From positions 1 through 64,000 of the forward strand of contig JANXSF010000042.1 in assembly GCA_025352795.1 (NCBI GenBank): 64,000 bases of DNA. The letters run 5' to 3'. Position numbers and translations under genes: made by a program. This DNA comes from Acidobacteriota bacterium. GTDB lineage: Bacteria; Acidobacteriota; Terriglobia; Bryobacterales; Bryobacteraceae. The notes under the pieces were generated by a model that was not told where the DNA came from, did no database searches, and worked only from the letters and a program-made list of their open reading frames with translations. This document shows, in pieces, positions 45,320 through 54,531 of this stretch (its first letter is position 1; every line of letters starts with the position of its first letter).

Positions 45320-46057
45320 ATGAATTTTCCGCCGGACGTTCCGAGTTTCGAACCGGAACAACTGCTTTCCTGGGCTATCCAACAATTCGGACAGCGCTTT
45401 GCAGTTGTCACCAGCTTTCAAAAAGAAGGCATGGTATTGGTCCATATGGCTGTCCAAATATTTCCGAAAGTCAGGGTTCTCACCATTGACACCGGTCGCA
45501 TGCCCGAAGAAACTTACGCCATGATGGAAACCGTCCGCCAGCACTATAACATTTCCATTGAAACGCTTACTCCTGATGCAACGGAATCTTCGCGACTCGT
45601 GACACTGCATGGTCCTAACTTGTTCCGCCAATCCGGTGCGCTGCGTAAGCTCTGCTGTGAAGTGCGCAAAGTACGTCCATTAGCCAGGAAAATGACCGAA
45701 TTGGATGCCTTCGCCGTAGGATTGCGACGCGGTCAATCGGAAGAACGTGCCCATGTGGAAAAGGTTGCCGTCGATGGTCCAAGGTTGAAGTTGAGTCCAC
45801 TGGCCGATTGGGACGAAGAGCAGATCGAAAAATACCTTACTGAACATCAAGTGCCAGTGCATCCGCTTTACGCACAAGGATACGCCACCGTTGGTTGCCA
45901 CTGCTGTACGCGAGCCATTCAACCGGGGGAAGCGTTACGAGCCGGTCGTTGGTGGTGGGAAAACGAAGGCGACAAAGAGTGCGGCTTGCACGTTACGCCC
46001 AAAGGCCAATTGAAGCGTGAACTGGACGTGTTGCTTGAGGAGATTACGGCAAGTTGA
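45320..46057 (+). CDS. cysH: APS-type (adenylyl-sulfate) reductase
   Basis: CysH reduces activated sulfate to sulfite using thioredoxin. The 245-residue protein has the PP-loop ATP-sulfurylase-related core ([28 protein letters not shown]) and the terminal ECGLH with the catalytic Cys221. It also carries the four cluster cysteines: CC at 112-113, and C193 and C196 in [13 protein letters not shown]. The cluster and the RWWWE tail mark the adenylyl-sulfate (APS) reductase type, rather than the cluster-free PAPS reductase. The gene leads a coupled cysH-cysC-PHP cluster. Confidence 0.93.
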   Translation: MNFPPDVPSFEPEQLLSWAIQQFGQRFAVVTSFQKEGMVLVHMAVQIFPKVRVLTIDTGRMPEETYAMMETVRQHYNISIETLTPDATESSRLVTLHGPNLFRQSGALRKLCCEVRKVRPLARKMTELDAFAVGLRRGQSEERAHVEKVAVDGPRLKLSPLADWDEEQIEKYLTEHQVPVHPLYAQGYATVGCHCCTRAIQPGEALRAGRWWWENEGDKECGLHVTPKGQLKRELDVLLEEITAS

Positions 46058-46584
46058 AGCATAAGGGATTTACATTGTGGTTTACAGGACTTTCCGGCGC
46101 GGGGAAATCCACCCTATCGGAACGTGTCTTCGAGAAGCTGAAACTCGTCGGAGCGAAGGTCGAACTGCTGGATGGCGATGAAGTGCGCACGCACCTTTCC
46201 AAAGGTCTGGGATTCAGCAAAGAAGATCGCGATGCCAACGTGCATCGCCTGGGATTTGTGTGCCAGTTGCTTTCGCGTAACGGCGTCATTGCCATTGTTG
46301 CCGCCATCAGCCCGTATCGCGAAACACGCGATGAAGTGCGGGCCAAGATTGAAAACTTCGTTGAAATTTACGTTCACTGCCCAATTGAAGTGCTAGCCGA
46401 ACGCGATGTGAAAGGGCTCTATAAGCGCGCTTTAGCAGGTGAAATTGCACATTTTACCGGTATCAGCGATCCTTACGAGCCGCCCACCTCACCGGAAATC
46501 ATCGTCGACAGTTCCCTGGAAACATTGGAACAAAGCGAAGCCCGCGTCTGGGCCAAGCTCAAAGAATTGGAGCTATATTCCTAG
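46054..46584 (+). CDS. cysC: Adenylyl-sulfate kinase
   Basis: CysC phosphorylates APS to PAPS. The 176-residue product has the P-loop GLSGAGKST (12-20), the DGDEVR strand, [17 protein letters not shown] and an [15 protein letters not shown] segment. It ends in a normal C-terminus. It starts with TTG at 46054, overlapping the cysH stop by four bases, and its own stop overlaps the next gene start by one base. Having an APS kinase beside an APS reductase is notable, because the reductase does not need PAPS; the kinase may serve sulfation or a backup route. Confidence 0.93.
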   Translation: MKHKGFTLWFTGLSGAGKSTLSERVFEKLKLVGAKVELLDGDEVRTHLSKGLGFSKEDRDANVHRLGFVCQLLSRNGVIAIVAAISPYRETRDEVRAKIENFVEIYVHCPIEVLAERDVKGLYKRALAGEIAHFTGISDPYEPPTSPEIIVDSSLETLEQSEARVWAKLKELELYS

Positions 46585-47432
46585 TGATTGATCTACATTC
46601 CCACACCAATGCCAGCGATGGAACGCTGAGCCCCACGCAACTAATCGCGCTGGCCCAACAACAGAAGTTGGAAGCGCTGGCCATTACCGATCACGACACG
46701 TTTGAAGGTTATGACGATGCCCTGCCCTTGGCCCAGGCCGCTGGCTTAGACCTGGTTTGTGGCATTGAAGTAAGCACCCGTTTTCGTGCCAAAAGTGTCC
46801 ATTTGCTGGGTTATTTTCTGAACGGGAACCCTTCAGAAGATTTCCGCACCTGGCTGCTTTTGCTGCAGGAAAGCCGTCGGGAACGTAATAAAGAAATGGT
46901 GGTTAAGTTGAACGCCATGGGCATTGGCATCAAGTTGGCTGAAGTGGAAATGCTGGGGCGCAGCATCACTGGTAGACCTCATTTTGCCCGCGCTATGGTG
47001 CAACAAGGCTACTGCAAGACTACTGAAGAGGCATTCAAAACTTACCTGGGTGAAGGGGCTCGAGCGTATGTGGAACGTCGGGAAATTATGCTGCCCGATG
47101 CCATTGCTTTGGTTCGCGAATCGGGTGGCGTTCCTGTATTGGCGCATCCAATCCGTTTAGGTAAGGAAGACCGCACCATAGAAGAAAAGTGGATTTCAGA
47201 AATCGCCGATGCTGGCCTGTTGGGTCTGGAAGTATTTCATTCGGACCACGCCCCAGCCGATGTGGAACGCTATCAGCGCTACACCCGCAAATTGCAATTG
47301 GCACCCACCGGCGGCAGCGATTATCATGGCGATAACAAGCCCGATATTCAATTGGGAGAAGGCCGCAAGAAGAACTTAAACATTCCCTTCGCTGTTCTTC
47401 AAAACCTGCGCGACAGCTTCCCCAACCAGTAA
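46584..47432 (+). CDS. PHP-domain phosphatase, RNase AM/YciV-like
   Basis: The 282-residue protein has the PHP metal-binding set: MIDLHSHTNASDGT at the start, AITDHDTFEGY, GIEVST, GRPHFARAMV and a final GGSDYHGDNKP. YciV/TrpH-type PHP enzymes hydrolyse 3',5'-nucleoside bisphosphates such as pAp and also trim RNA 5' ends. The coupled start (GTG at 46584, overlapping the cysC stop by one base) puts it in the sulfur-assimilation operon. That suits removal of the pAp left after PAPS use. The 3' end overlaps converging ygfZ by 57 bases. Confidence 0.85.
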   Translation: MIDLHSHTNASDGTLSPTQLIALAQQQKLEALAITDHDTFEGYDDALPLAQAAGLDLVCGIEVSTRFRAKSVHLLGYFLNGNPSEDFRTWLLLLQESRRERNKEMVVKLNAMGIGIKLAEVEMLGRSITGRPHFARAMVQQGYCKTTEEAFKTYLGEGARAYVERREIMLPDAIALVRESGGVPVLAHPIRLGKEDRTIEEKWISEIADAGLLGLEVFHSDHAPADVERYQRYTRKLQLAPTGGSDYHGDNKPDIQLGEGRKKNLNIPFAVLQNLRDSFPNQ

Positions 47433-48308
47433 CGGTGCTGCCGGGTTGCGCACAATCTCAGCGCGCACAAAGCCGTAAGCAAGCACCTTGCCTGCCTTAG
47501 GGGAAAATGCCGCGCTAGTGATTTTGCCGACTCGAACTGCGTCCGAAAAGATCTCTGTTTCAGCAGCAGGAACCACGGTGCCTTCAATTGAAAGCGGCAC
47601 CAGCAAGCGGTTCACCAACCCCCGCGACCGAACCCGTTCCACAATTTCCTGCCCCAAGTAACAACCCTTGGTGAAATGAATGGCGCGCATCTGGTTGGTT
47701 TCCTGCGGAATATGCTTGTCACTAAAATCCACCCCATAGGTTGGGCGCTGCTGTTCCAAATGGTAGACCAACAAGTCTTCAGGGCTGGCGTTCACCACGC
47801 CTGCATTGCTTAGCTTGGCCAACACTTCATCCTTTTCATGGATCGGACAGAAGATTAGAATCGACTGGTTGTGGCTGATAGCAGTGCCGTTGAACTCAAT
47901 GATTTCGTTTACAAGAGGAACAGTAAACCCTGCTGCTTCTAGAGCCGCTGTTGAGGAAGGGCCTTCCACAGAAATTGAAGCTGTTGGATCGGTCTCGTTA
48001 TTCAAAGTCACGTCATCGGCAATGATGAACTTGTCCAGATGATCAAACACCAGTTGAGCTGTAGATGCTTCGGTATCGAGCAGAAACGATTCCCCCATAT
48101 TCCAAATATTGACGTCGGCCAGAATGCGCCCCTGATTGTTGAGGAAAAACGCATATAAGCCATGACCCGGCTGCAGATCATTTACGTGATTGGTGGTCAT
48201 GGCGTGCAGCAAACGTGCCCGATCTTCGCCGGACACACGAATCTTGCCCCGACCTGTAAGGTCGGTTAGAGCCGCGCCTTCGTGAAGTGCTTGGTAACCA
48301 GGGGTCAT
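47376..48308 (-). CDS. ygfZ: Folate-binding protein YgfZ
   Basis: YgfZ is a folate-dependent protein of the GcvT fold that helps assemble or repair certain iron-sulfur proteins and the tRNA enzyme MiaB. The 310-residue product has the GcvT-like N-terminus (ALTDLTGRGKIRVSGEDR) and the diagnostic KGCYLGQEIVERVRSRG motif with its Cys. The C-terminal barrel domain is present. The product is cytoplasmic. It overlaps the membrane-protein gene upstream by four bases (ATGA) and converges on the PHP gene with a 57-base overlap, which is unusually large. Confidence 0.92.
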   Translation of the reverse strand: MTPGYQALHEGAALTDLTGRGKIRVSGEDRARLLHAMTTNHVNDLQPGHGLYAFFLNNQGRILADVNIWNMGESFLLDTEASTAQLVFDHLDKFIIADDVTLNNETDPTASISVEGPSSTAALEAAGFTVPLVNEIIEFNGTAISHNQSILIFCPIHEKDEVLAKLSNAGVVNASPEDLLVYHLEQQRPTYGVDFSDKHIPQETNQMRAIHFTKGCYLGQEIVERVRSRGLVNRLLVPLSIEGTVVPAAETEIFSDAVRVGKITSAAFSPKAGKVLAYGFVRAEIVRNPAAPLLVGEAVAQVLKNSEGNV

Positions 48309-48697
48309 GATATGGATCGCATTGTGGCCGAGAGCAACAGAATCACCAGACCTGATATAGCGGCTCCGGTTAGCAGCCGGGCTCGCTTGTCATCGGTTAC
48401 ATCGGGCTTAGCGGAAATCAACATCACTGCGGCAACGTGCATCACTAACAGGAATTTAATTCCAAAGATCGCATGGTACGTCGGGGGCGCACCCTTCATT
48501 TTGGACATCAATTGATAAATTCCGGCCAGAAGAATGGCCACAATAAACGGCAGCACCTGCGCAGCGGTCCAAGGGGCACCTTTCAGCTTCCCCTGCCGCG
48601 CAAGGAAAGCGGCATAACAGGCACCACCAATCAAAATTACAGCGGAGCTGATGTGCACCCAGCGAACCAGAATTGCAGCTAACGAGGAAATATCCAT
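48305..48697 (-). CDS. Small four-helix membrane protein
   Basis: The 130-residue protein has four hydrophobic helices: residues about 5-30 with LVRWVHISSAVILIGGACYA, then 48-65, 78-96 and 108-126. The opening RWVHISSAV resembles CopD-like or related integral membrane proteins in which a histidine near the start may bind haem or copper. I cannot name a family. Its stop overlaps ygfZ by four bases, so the pair is co-translated. It is divergent from the MBL-fold gene by 24 bases. Confidence 0.6.
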   Translation of the reverse strand: MDISSLAAILVRWVHISSAVILIGGACYAAFLARQGKLKGAPWTAAQVLPFIVAILLAGIYQLMSKMKGAPPTYHAIFGIKFLLVMHVAAVMLISAKPDVTDDKRARLLTGAAISGLVILLLSATMRSIS

Positions 48698-48721
48698 TCC
48701 TTCATTCTACAATTGACCTAT

Positions 48722-49354
48722 ATGATCCACGAGATGATTCCGGTGGGAATGTTGCAGTGCAACTGTTCTATTTTCGGTGACGAAACCACGCACGACGCCA
48801 TTGTGATTGACCCAGGCGACGATATTGCAGACGTTGAAGCCATCCTTGAAAAGCATCAGTTGAAGGTGACAGCGATTGTTATCACCCACGCCCATATTGA
48901 TCACATAGGGGGCGCGGCCAAGTTGAAGAAATCTACCGGAGCCCCGGTTTATATGAACGAAAACGACCAAGGTCTGTATGATGCAATGGAAATGCAGGCT
49001 GGCTGGCTGGGCATTGAAACGCCGGAGCAGACCGAAATCGACTCCAATGCTGCCGATGGTCGAATCTTAAAACTGGGCAACGCCGATTTCCATGTTTTGC
49101 ACACCCCAGGACACACCCAAGGCAGTTCCAGCTTGTGGATTCCATCGGAAAAGAAAGTGGTGGCTGGCGACACTTTGTTTCGCGATTCCATTGGCCGTAC
49201 CGATCTTCCTGGCGGCAACAGTCGACAGATTCTGGTTTCGATTCAAGACAAACTGCTGCCGCTGCCTGAAGAAACAATTGTTATTCCGGGCCATGGCGGA
49301 CTTACGACGATTGGCCGGGAGAAGGCTCGAAATCCCTTCCTGGTTGGGTTGTAG
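48722..49354 (+). CDS. MBL-fold metallo-hydrolase (glyoxalase II-like)
   Basis: The protein has the metallo-beta-lactamase metal motif THAHIDHIGG, then HVLHTPGHTQGS, VVAGDTLFRDSIGRTDLPGG and the last His in VIPGHGG. Together these fit the glyoxalase II-like branch of small single-domain hydrolases (about 210 residues). True glyoxalase II members have an extra C-terminal helical domain, so the substrate may be another thioester or a persulfide. ATG 48722 is preferred; an in-frame TTG at 48713 would add three residues. Confidence 0.85.
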   Translation: MIHEMIPVGMLQCNCSIFGDETTHDAIVIDPGDDIADVEAILEKHQLKVTAIVITHAHIDHIGGAAKLKKSTGAPVYMNENDQGLYDAMEMQAGWLGIETPEQTEIDSNAADGRILKLGNADFHVLHTPGHTQGSSSLWIPSEKKVVAGDTLFRDSIGRTDLPGGNSRQILVSIQDKLLPLPEETIVIPGHGGLTTIGREKARNPFLVGL

Positions 49355-49360
49355 CATTTC

Positions 49361-49612
49361 TTACTTGCCTGCCGCAAGCTGCATGGCGTCGCGCACCAAT
49401 TCCTTGGCATCGGCAATTTCTTTCAGCACCAGTTGCAGATCCATAGCAGGTTTGGCTGGGTTCCTGGCACTTGTGCAATAAACGCCGTGCTGGCCGGTCA
49501 TCGTCAGGGCATCTGTCAAAAGATCAAGAGTCATCGCCAACTTCCCTCGAATGGGGCCATACTGAAATTCGTACCGTTCAATCTCTTCGCGACGTTCAAC
49601 GTAAATGGACAT
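49361..49612 (-). CDS. Small cytoplasmic protein of unknown function
   Basis: The ATG at 49612 gives MSIYVERREEIERYEFQYG and an 83-residue product that is mostly helical with a central Cys (HGVYCTSARN). It has no signal peptide or membrane segment. I do not recognise it. It lies seven bases after the stop of the MBL-fold gene on the other strand and is divergent from the DegT aminotransferase gene, with 29 bases between starts. Coding is supported only by intact frame and sensible composition. Confidence 0.5.
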   Translation of the reverse strand: MSIYVERREEIERYEFQYGPIRGKLAMTLDLLTDALTMTGQHGVYCTSARNPAKPAMDLQLVLKEIADAKELVRDAMQLAAGK

Positions 49613-49641
49613 GGATTCCTTTATTGTAGAGGTATAGCCTG

Positions 49642-50751
49642 ATGCAGATACCGAATTGGCCCGTAGCGGGCGAACGTGAGCTGGAACTGATCCAGAAGGT
49701 GCTCCAGAGTCCCCAATGGGGCGGATACCACCCGTTAGTGACACAGTTTGAAAATCAGTTTGCCGCTTTGCAACAAGTGGAACATTGCATTAGCGCAATG
49801 AACGGCACCATCACGCTGGAAGTCTTACTGGCGGCGGCGGGGATTGGTGCTGGCGATGAGGTGATTGTGCCAGCCATCAGCTTTGTGGCCACTGCCACCA
49901 GTGTTTCCCGCCTGGGGGCAACTCCTGTATTTGTAGACATTGAACCATACAGCTTCAATGTCGATCCCGCTTGTGTGGAACGGGCCATCACGGCCAAAAC
50001 GAAGGCCATCATTGTGGTGCACTTTGGTGGTCCTTTGGCGAATATGGATCGGTTGGTGGCATTGGCTGAGGATCGCAAAGTACTGCTGATTGAAGATGCG
50101 GCGCATTCGCAAGGGGCGTCCTGGCGGGGGCGTGGTGCGGGAAGTTTTGGTTGGGCTTCGTCATTCAGCTTTCAAAACGGCAAGGTATTAACGGCGGGCG
50201 AGGGCGGTGCCATGACCACCAATTCCGCCGATCTGGCTCGTAAGCTGCGCTGCCTGACCAATATTGGACGCAAGGAAGGAGAGAACTTTTTCTTCCATTA
50301 TGAATTGGGAACCAATGCCCGCATCAGTGGATTTCAGGCGGCAGTGCTGGTGGCGCAACTGGAACGTTTGCCATCGCAGATTGCGTTACGATCCAAAAAT
50401 GCAGCCGCGATCATAGATGCCACGCAAGGCGTGAAGGGGCTGACGTGGCAACACATTCCAGCAGAGGTGACGGCCAATAGCTGGTACCTGATGCTGGGGC
50501 GGATTGACGCGGCTGCCTTTGGCCGAACACGCGATCAGTTGCACAAAGATCTTACGGCGGCGGGAATCCCTTGCACTCCGTTTTATCCTCATACTTTGTA
50601 TCGCAATCCGCTGTATATAAGAGGCGGTTGCCGGGTGGAACCATGTCCCAACGCCGAGGCTTGCGTTCAGGATGCTTTCTGGTTGCCGCATCGGGTTTTA
50701 ATGGGGGATGAATATTTGACCCAAGCAATTGCCTCAAGTCTTGGACGCTAA
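49642..50751 (+). CDS. DegT/DnrJ/EryC1/StrS aminotransferase
   Basis: The 369-residue protein is a PLP sugar aminotransferase of the DegT family. Landmarks are NGTITLEVLLAAAGIGAGDEVIVPAISFVATATSV-type opening, VVHFGG, LIEDAAHSQGA, then SFQNGKVLTAGEGGAM carrying the PLP Lys181, and GTNARISGFQAAV. Family members aminate nucleotide-linked sugars for polysaccharide or glycan building. No other nucleotide-sugar genes lie beside it. It ends 145 bases before the TonB receptor start. Exact sugar unknown. Confidence 0.88.
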   Translation: MQIPNWPVAGERELELIQKVLQSPQWGGYHPLVTQFENQFAALQQVEHCISAMNGTITLEVLLAAAGIGAGDEVIVPAISFVATATSVSRLGATPVFVDIEPYSFNVDPACVERAITAKTKAIIVVHFGGPLANMDRLVALAEDRKVLLIEDAAHSQGASWRGRGAGSFGWASSFSFQNGKVLTAGEGGAMTTNSADLARKLRCLTNIGRKEGENFFFHYELGTNARISGFQAAVLVAQLERLPSQIALRSKNAAAIIDATQGVKGLTWQHIPAEVTANSWYLMLGRIDAAAFGRTRDQLHKDLTAAGIPCTPFYPHTLYRNPLYIRGGCRVEPCPNAEACVQDAFWLPHRVLMGDEYLTQAIASSLGR

Positions 50752-50896
50752 GACCAAGATTAAAAGTTGTGAAGTTATCGTTTACCTTTTGTTAATTCAC
50801 ATTGTAAAGAATTGCAAAAGTTTGCGTTCAACACACAACTGTAATATTCTTTACCTAGCTGATTTCTTCGGGTCAAGTTTTCCTCTGGGAGTGTTT

Positions 50897-53800
50897 GTGA
50901 AATTACTATCAACTCTATTTGTTGCTTTGGTGTGTATGGGCTCGTTAGCCAACGCCCAAACCGCCGCTGGTTCTATTTCCGGAACCGTGCAAGACATTCA
51001 AACTGCATCGCTTGCTGGTGCAACGGTTACGATTACAGATCAGGAAAAGAAGTCCTCATTGAAAGCCACAGCCGACAATGCTGGCCGTTTTACCTTCCCA
51101 CAATTACAACCAGGGAACTATACAATCGTCATTGAGGCTAAGGGCTTCCGCAAGATTGAACGCAAAGATATTGTTCTTAATGCCAATGATAAGATCGCTT
51201 TGCCGCCTTTTGTAGCCGAAATCGGCTCGGTGGATCAAGTTATCGAAGTGGCGGCCCAGAGCCAAGAATTACAAACGGAAAGTGCTGAGCGCGGTGCGGC
51301 GATCACAGGTAAGCAGTTGCAGAATGTGGCCGTCAACGGGCGCGGCTATCTGGCCTTGGTGGGCTTGGCACCGGGCGTTGTAAGTACGGTAAATTTGCAG
51401 ACAGCCGGTAGCGGCGGCCTGGGATCGATATCCGCCAACGGTGCGCGCACCAGCCAAAATAACCTTACCTTGGATGGCATTGGCAATGTGGATACCGGTA
51501 GCAACGGTGGTCAGTTGGCCACTGTCAGTCTGGATTCGGTCCAGGAGTTCAAGATTCTCACCAGTAACTACCAGGCGGAGTACGGACGATCTTCTGGTGC
51601 CCAGATTAGCGTTGTGACGAAGAGTGGAAGTTCCGCATTTCACGGCAGCGCATATTTATTCCATCGGCATGAAGGTTTGAACGCCAACAATTGGAAGAAC
51701 AATCGCGACGGAATTCAGCGTAACAAATACCGCTACAATGACCCTGGTTACACTATTGGCGGTCCAGTTTTTCTTCCCAAGATTTTCAATACGAACAAAG
51801 ATAAACTCTTCTTCTTTTTCAGCCAGGAATTTCAGAAGCAGTTGGTTCCACAAGGTACTCGCAACGTAACCATGCCCACGGCTCTGGAACGCAAAGGTGA
51901 TTTTTCGCAGACGGTGGATAACAACGGCAACCTGTTCCCTTACATTAAGGACCCACTTTCCACATCCCCCTGCAATGCGGGCAATCAGTTGGGATGCTTT
52001 GCCGATGGCGGTGTTTTAGGTCGTATTCCAGCTAGCCGATTGTATGCACCAGGTTTGGCAATTCTGAACTTCTACCCACAGCCTAACGCGCAAGTGGCAA
52101 CGAACAGAGGATTTAACTTCCAATCGCAGTTTTCCGACACTCAACCGCGTCGGGAAGACCTTTTGCGCGTCGACTACAACATCAGCTCCAAGTGGAAGGT
52201 TTTTGGTCGTTTAGTGCAGAATACCGACATCCTCTCAACCAATTACGCATCCTTTGTGTTGAATGGCAACTTCGCTTCAGGAACCCAGCATGTAGATAAA
52301 CGTCCAGCCAAGAGCGTGGCATTTACGGCAACCACTTTGATCAGCCCCACCATGACCAACGAAGCTACCTTCGGAGTAGGCGGGAACAAGATCAATATTG
52401 ACGCCAACAACGACGGTCTATCGCGAACAAAAGCAGGGTTGAGTAACCTTCCTCAGTTGTATCCGAGCGCTGTTCAAAATGATTACTTGCCGGGCTTCGG
52501 TTTTGGCGGATCGCGCCTTGCTAACAGCCCTGCCCGGAACACCCCGGATGCGCCGTTTGTGAACTACAACACCACCATTGACGCGATCGACAATTTGAGC
52601 AAGGTGTGGCATGCCCACACACTCAAGGTTGGAATGTACGTCAGCCGCAGCCGCAAGGATCAATCCTCATTCGCACCATTTAATGGCAACTTCAACTTTG
52701 GCGATAACGCCAGTAACCCGCTGGATTCCGGTTACGGTTACGCCAATGCCGCACTGGGCGTTTTCCAAACGTTCCAGCAAGCATCGCAATACGCCAATGG
52801 CATGTATCGTTACACACAGGCAGAAGGCTACATACAGGACAACTGGAAAGTTACCCGCCGTTTGACACTGGACTACGGTTTACGCATGAACTGGATTCAA
52901 CCGCAGTTCGATGCCGGTCTGCAAACTTCCACGTTTCTTCCTGATCGGTTCGACCCGTCTAAGGCTTCCAGACTTTGGCGGCCAGCGTTCAACGCCGCAG
53001 GAGCCCAGATTGCTGTTGACCCGCTGACGGGTGCGACGAACCCGGTTACTTCCGTTGGCCGCATTATCACAGGTTCGGGCAACATTCTAAATGGAATCGC
53101 GCAAGCGGGTAAAGATGTTTCCAAGTACCTGATGGAAAATCGTGGTATCCATTGGGGCCCCCGGTTTGGATTTGCCTATGATGTAACGGGCAAGCAAAAT
53201 TTCGTAGTTCGCGGCGGTGGTGGTGTTTTCTATGATCGATTTCAAGGCAACGAAGTTTTTGCCATGCTGCAAAATCCGCCGACTACATTCGCTCCAACAC
53301 TTTTCAATGGCTTCATAAAGGATATTGACCCGAAGAGCGCGTTGCTGGCCCCTCCCAGTTTGGACGCTTTCAGCTTCGATGGTAAGGTGGCCACGGTTTA
53401 CAACTTCAACTTTGGCATACAAACCAAACTGCCGGGCGGCTTTGTGCTGGATACGGCTTATGTGGGCTCACTCGCTCGCCATTTGCTTCAGCGCTTAAAT
53501 ATCAATGCCATTCCTTACGGTGCAACGTTTCTTGCCAAGAATCAGGATCCAGTGAAAGTTGCCAGTTCCCCAACAGCATTGCTGGGAAACAACGCGTTCA
53601 ATCAGGACTTCTTGCGTCCCTATCAGGGATTTGGCAATATTAATCTGCACCAGATGGGTGGCACCTCGAATTACAATTCGTTGCAAGTAAGTCTAAACCG
53701 TCGATTCTCACACGGCCTTTTATTTAACCTCGCATATACGTGGAGCAAAGCTTTAACAACGTCTAGTGGGGATGGCGGATTCTTCCGTATTGACGAATTC

Positions 53801-54448
53801 AACCGCAAAGCAAATTATGGCTTGGCTGACTTCCATAGGAAGCACACGCTGGTGATGAACTACGTTTACGAAATCCCAAGTATTGCCAAGCATATGGGAG
53901 ACAAAGGTTGGATGAAGACAGCGATTGATGGATGGCAGCTCTCGGGAATCACAGTCTTCCAGACCGGTCAGCCTTTTGGTGTGGGCATGAGCATTCCAGG
54001 CGTTGGCAACCAGAATCTTACTGGTTCCTATACCGAAGGTGCCCGAATCTCACTGATTGGAAATCCGGTTGTTGGAGGGGGTGACATTTACCGCTTTCTG
54101 AATCCGGCAGCCTTCACTGTTCCTCCCGTGGGAACGCTTGGCATTACCGCACCAGTCAACTACATCATCCGTCCTGGCATCGCCAACTTTGACTTCACGC
54201 TGCAGAAGACCTTTGCAGTGAAAGAGCGTGTTCGCTTGCAGTTGCGTGCGGATGCCTTCAACGTGTTTAACCATGTGCAATTCAATGGAATTAACAGCAC
54301 GTTGAACTTCACCAGCCTGACCAACGCCACCCCGACCAATCTTCCGTTTAATGCTGATGGCACCCTGCGCGACAAGAATGGATTCGGAACAGTAAGTGGA
54401 GCACGCGATCCGCGCATACTGCAATTAGTTGTGCGCTTTCAATTTTAG
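50897..54448 (+). CDS. TonB-dependent receptor, Oar-like, with carboxypeptidase regulatory domain
   Basis: The 1183-residue protein begins with GTG at 50897 (GGGAG upstream) and a signal peptide ending SLANAQ. Residues about 25-105 are a CarbopepD_reg-type beta sandwich (GSISGTVQDIQTASLAGATVTI, GRFTFPQLQPGNYTIVIEAKGF). A plug domain (SVDQVIEVAAQ to TSNYQAEYGRSSGAQISVVTKSG) and a large beta barrel follow, ending in an aromatic residue (VVRFQF) as outer-membrane proteins do. Oar-like receptors are abundant in Solibacteres and probably import or sense glycans or peptides. No TonB/ExbBD is present nearby. Confidence 0.9.
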   Translation: MKLLSTLFVALVCMGSLANAQTAAGSISGTVQDIQTASLAGATVTITDQEKKSSLKATADNAGRFTFPQLQPGNYTIVIEAKGFRKIERKDIVLNANDKIALPPFVAEIGSVDQVIEVAAQSQELQTESAERGAAITGKQLQNVAVNGRGYLALVGLAPGVVSTVNLQTAGSGGLGSISANGARTSQNNLTLDGIGNVDTGSNGGQLATVSLDSVQEFKILTSNYQAEYGRSSGAQISVVTKSGSSAFHGSAYLFHRHEGLNANNWKNNRDGIQRNKYRYNDPGYTIGGPVFLPKIFNTNKDKLFFFFSQEFQKQLVPQGTRNVTMPTALERKGDFSQTVDNNGNLFPYIKDPLSTSPCNAGNQLGCFADGGVLGRIPASRLYAPGLAILNFYPQPNAQVATNRGFNFQSQFSDTQPRREDLLRVDYNISSKWKVFGRLVQNTDILSTNYASFVLNGNFASGTQHVDKRPAKSVAFTATTLISPTMTNEATFGVGGNKINIDANNDGLSRTKAGLSNLPQLYPSAVQNDYLPGFGFGGSRLANSPARNTPDAPFVNYNTTIDAIDNLSKVWHAHTLKVGMYVSRSRKDQSSFAPFNGNFNFGDNASNPLDSGYGYANAALGVFQTFQQASQYANGMYRYTQAEGYIQDNWKVTRRLTLDYGLRMNWIQPQFDAGLQTSTFLPDRFDPSKASRLWRPAFNAAGAQIAVDPLTGATNPVTSVGRIITGSGNILNGIAQAGKDVSKYLMENRGIHWGPRFGFAYDVTGKQNFVVRGGGGVFYDRFQGNEVFAMLQNPPTTFAPTLFNGFIKDIDPKSALLAPPSLDAFSFDGKVATVYNFNFGIQTKLPGGFVLDTAYVGSLARHLLQRLNINAIPYGATFLAKNQDPVKVASSPTALLGNNAFNQDFLRPYQGFGNINLHQMGGTSNYNSLQVSLNRRFSHGLLFNLAYTWSKALTTSSGDGGFFRIDEFNRKANYGLADFHRKHTLVMNYVYEIPSIAKHMGDKGWMKTAIDGWQLSGITVFQTGQPFGVGMSIPGVGNQNLTGSYTEGARISLIGNPVVGGGDIYRFLNPAAFTVPPVGTLGITAPVNYIIRPGIANFDFTLQKTFAVKERVRLQLRADAFNVFNHVQFNGINSTLNFTSLTNATPTNLPFNADGTLRDKNGFGTVSGARDPRILQLVVRFQF

Positions 54449-54474
54449 GCTGAAATGTAAAAGATGAACCAAGT

Positions 54475-54511
54475 GCTGCCCTATGCTTACCAAGCAGCGG
54501 GCAGTATTTTT
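54475..54511 (+). terminator. Rho-independent terminator after the TonB receptor
   Basis: CTGCCC (54476-54481) pairs with GGGCAG (54499-54504), with GCTT/AAGC inside, followed by TATTTTTGTT. It starts 27 bases after the receptor stop and precedes the sugar isomerase-like gene at 54532. It fits intrinsic termination. Confidence 0.75.
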
Positions 54512-54531
54512 GTTGTATAAGGAATGTTGTT

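Noticed and set aside
50800-50870. Promoter of the TonB receptor near TAATAT
   Set aside because: A -10-like TAATAT is present but no -35 box at suitable spacing was found, so I did not list it.
50729-50896. N-terminal extension of the TonB receptor up to 50729
   Set aside because: The extra 56 codons overlap the end of the DegT gene and would bury the signal peptide that starts at GTG 50897.
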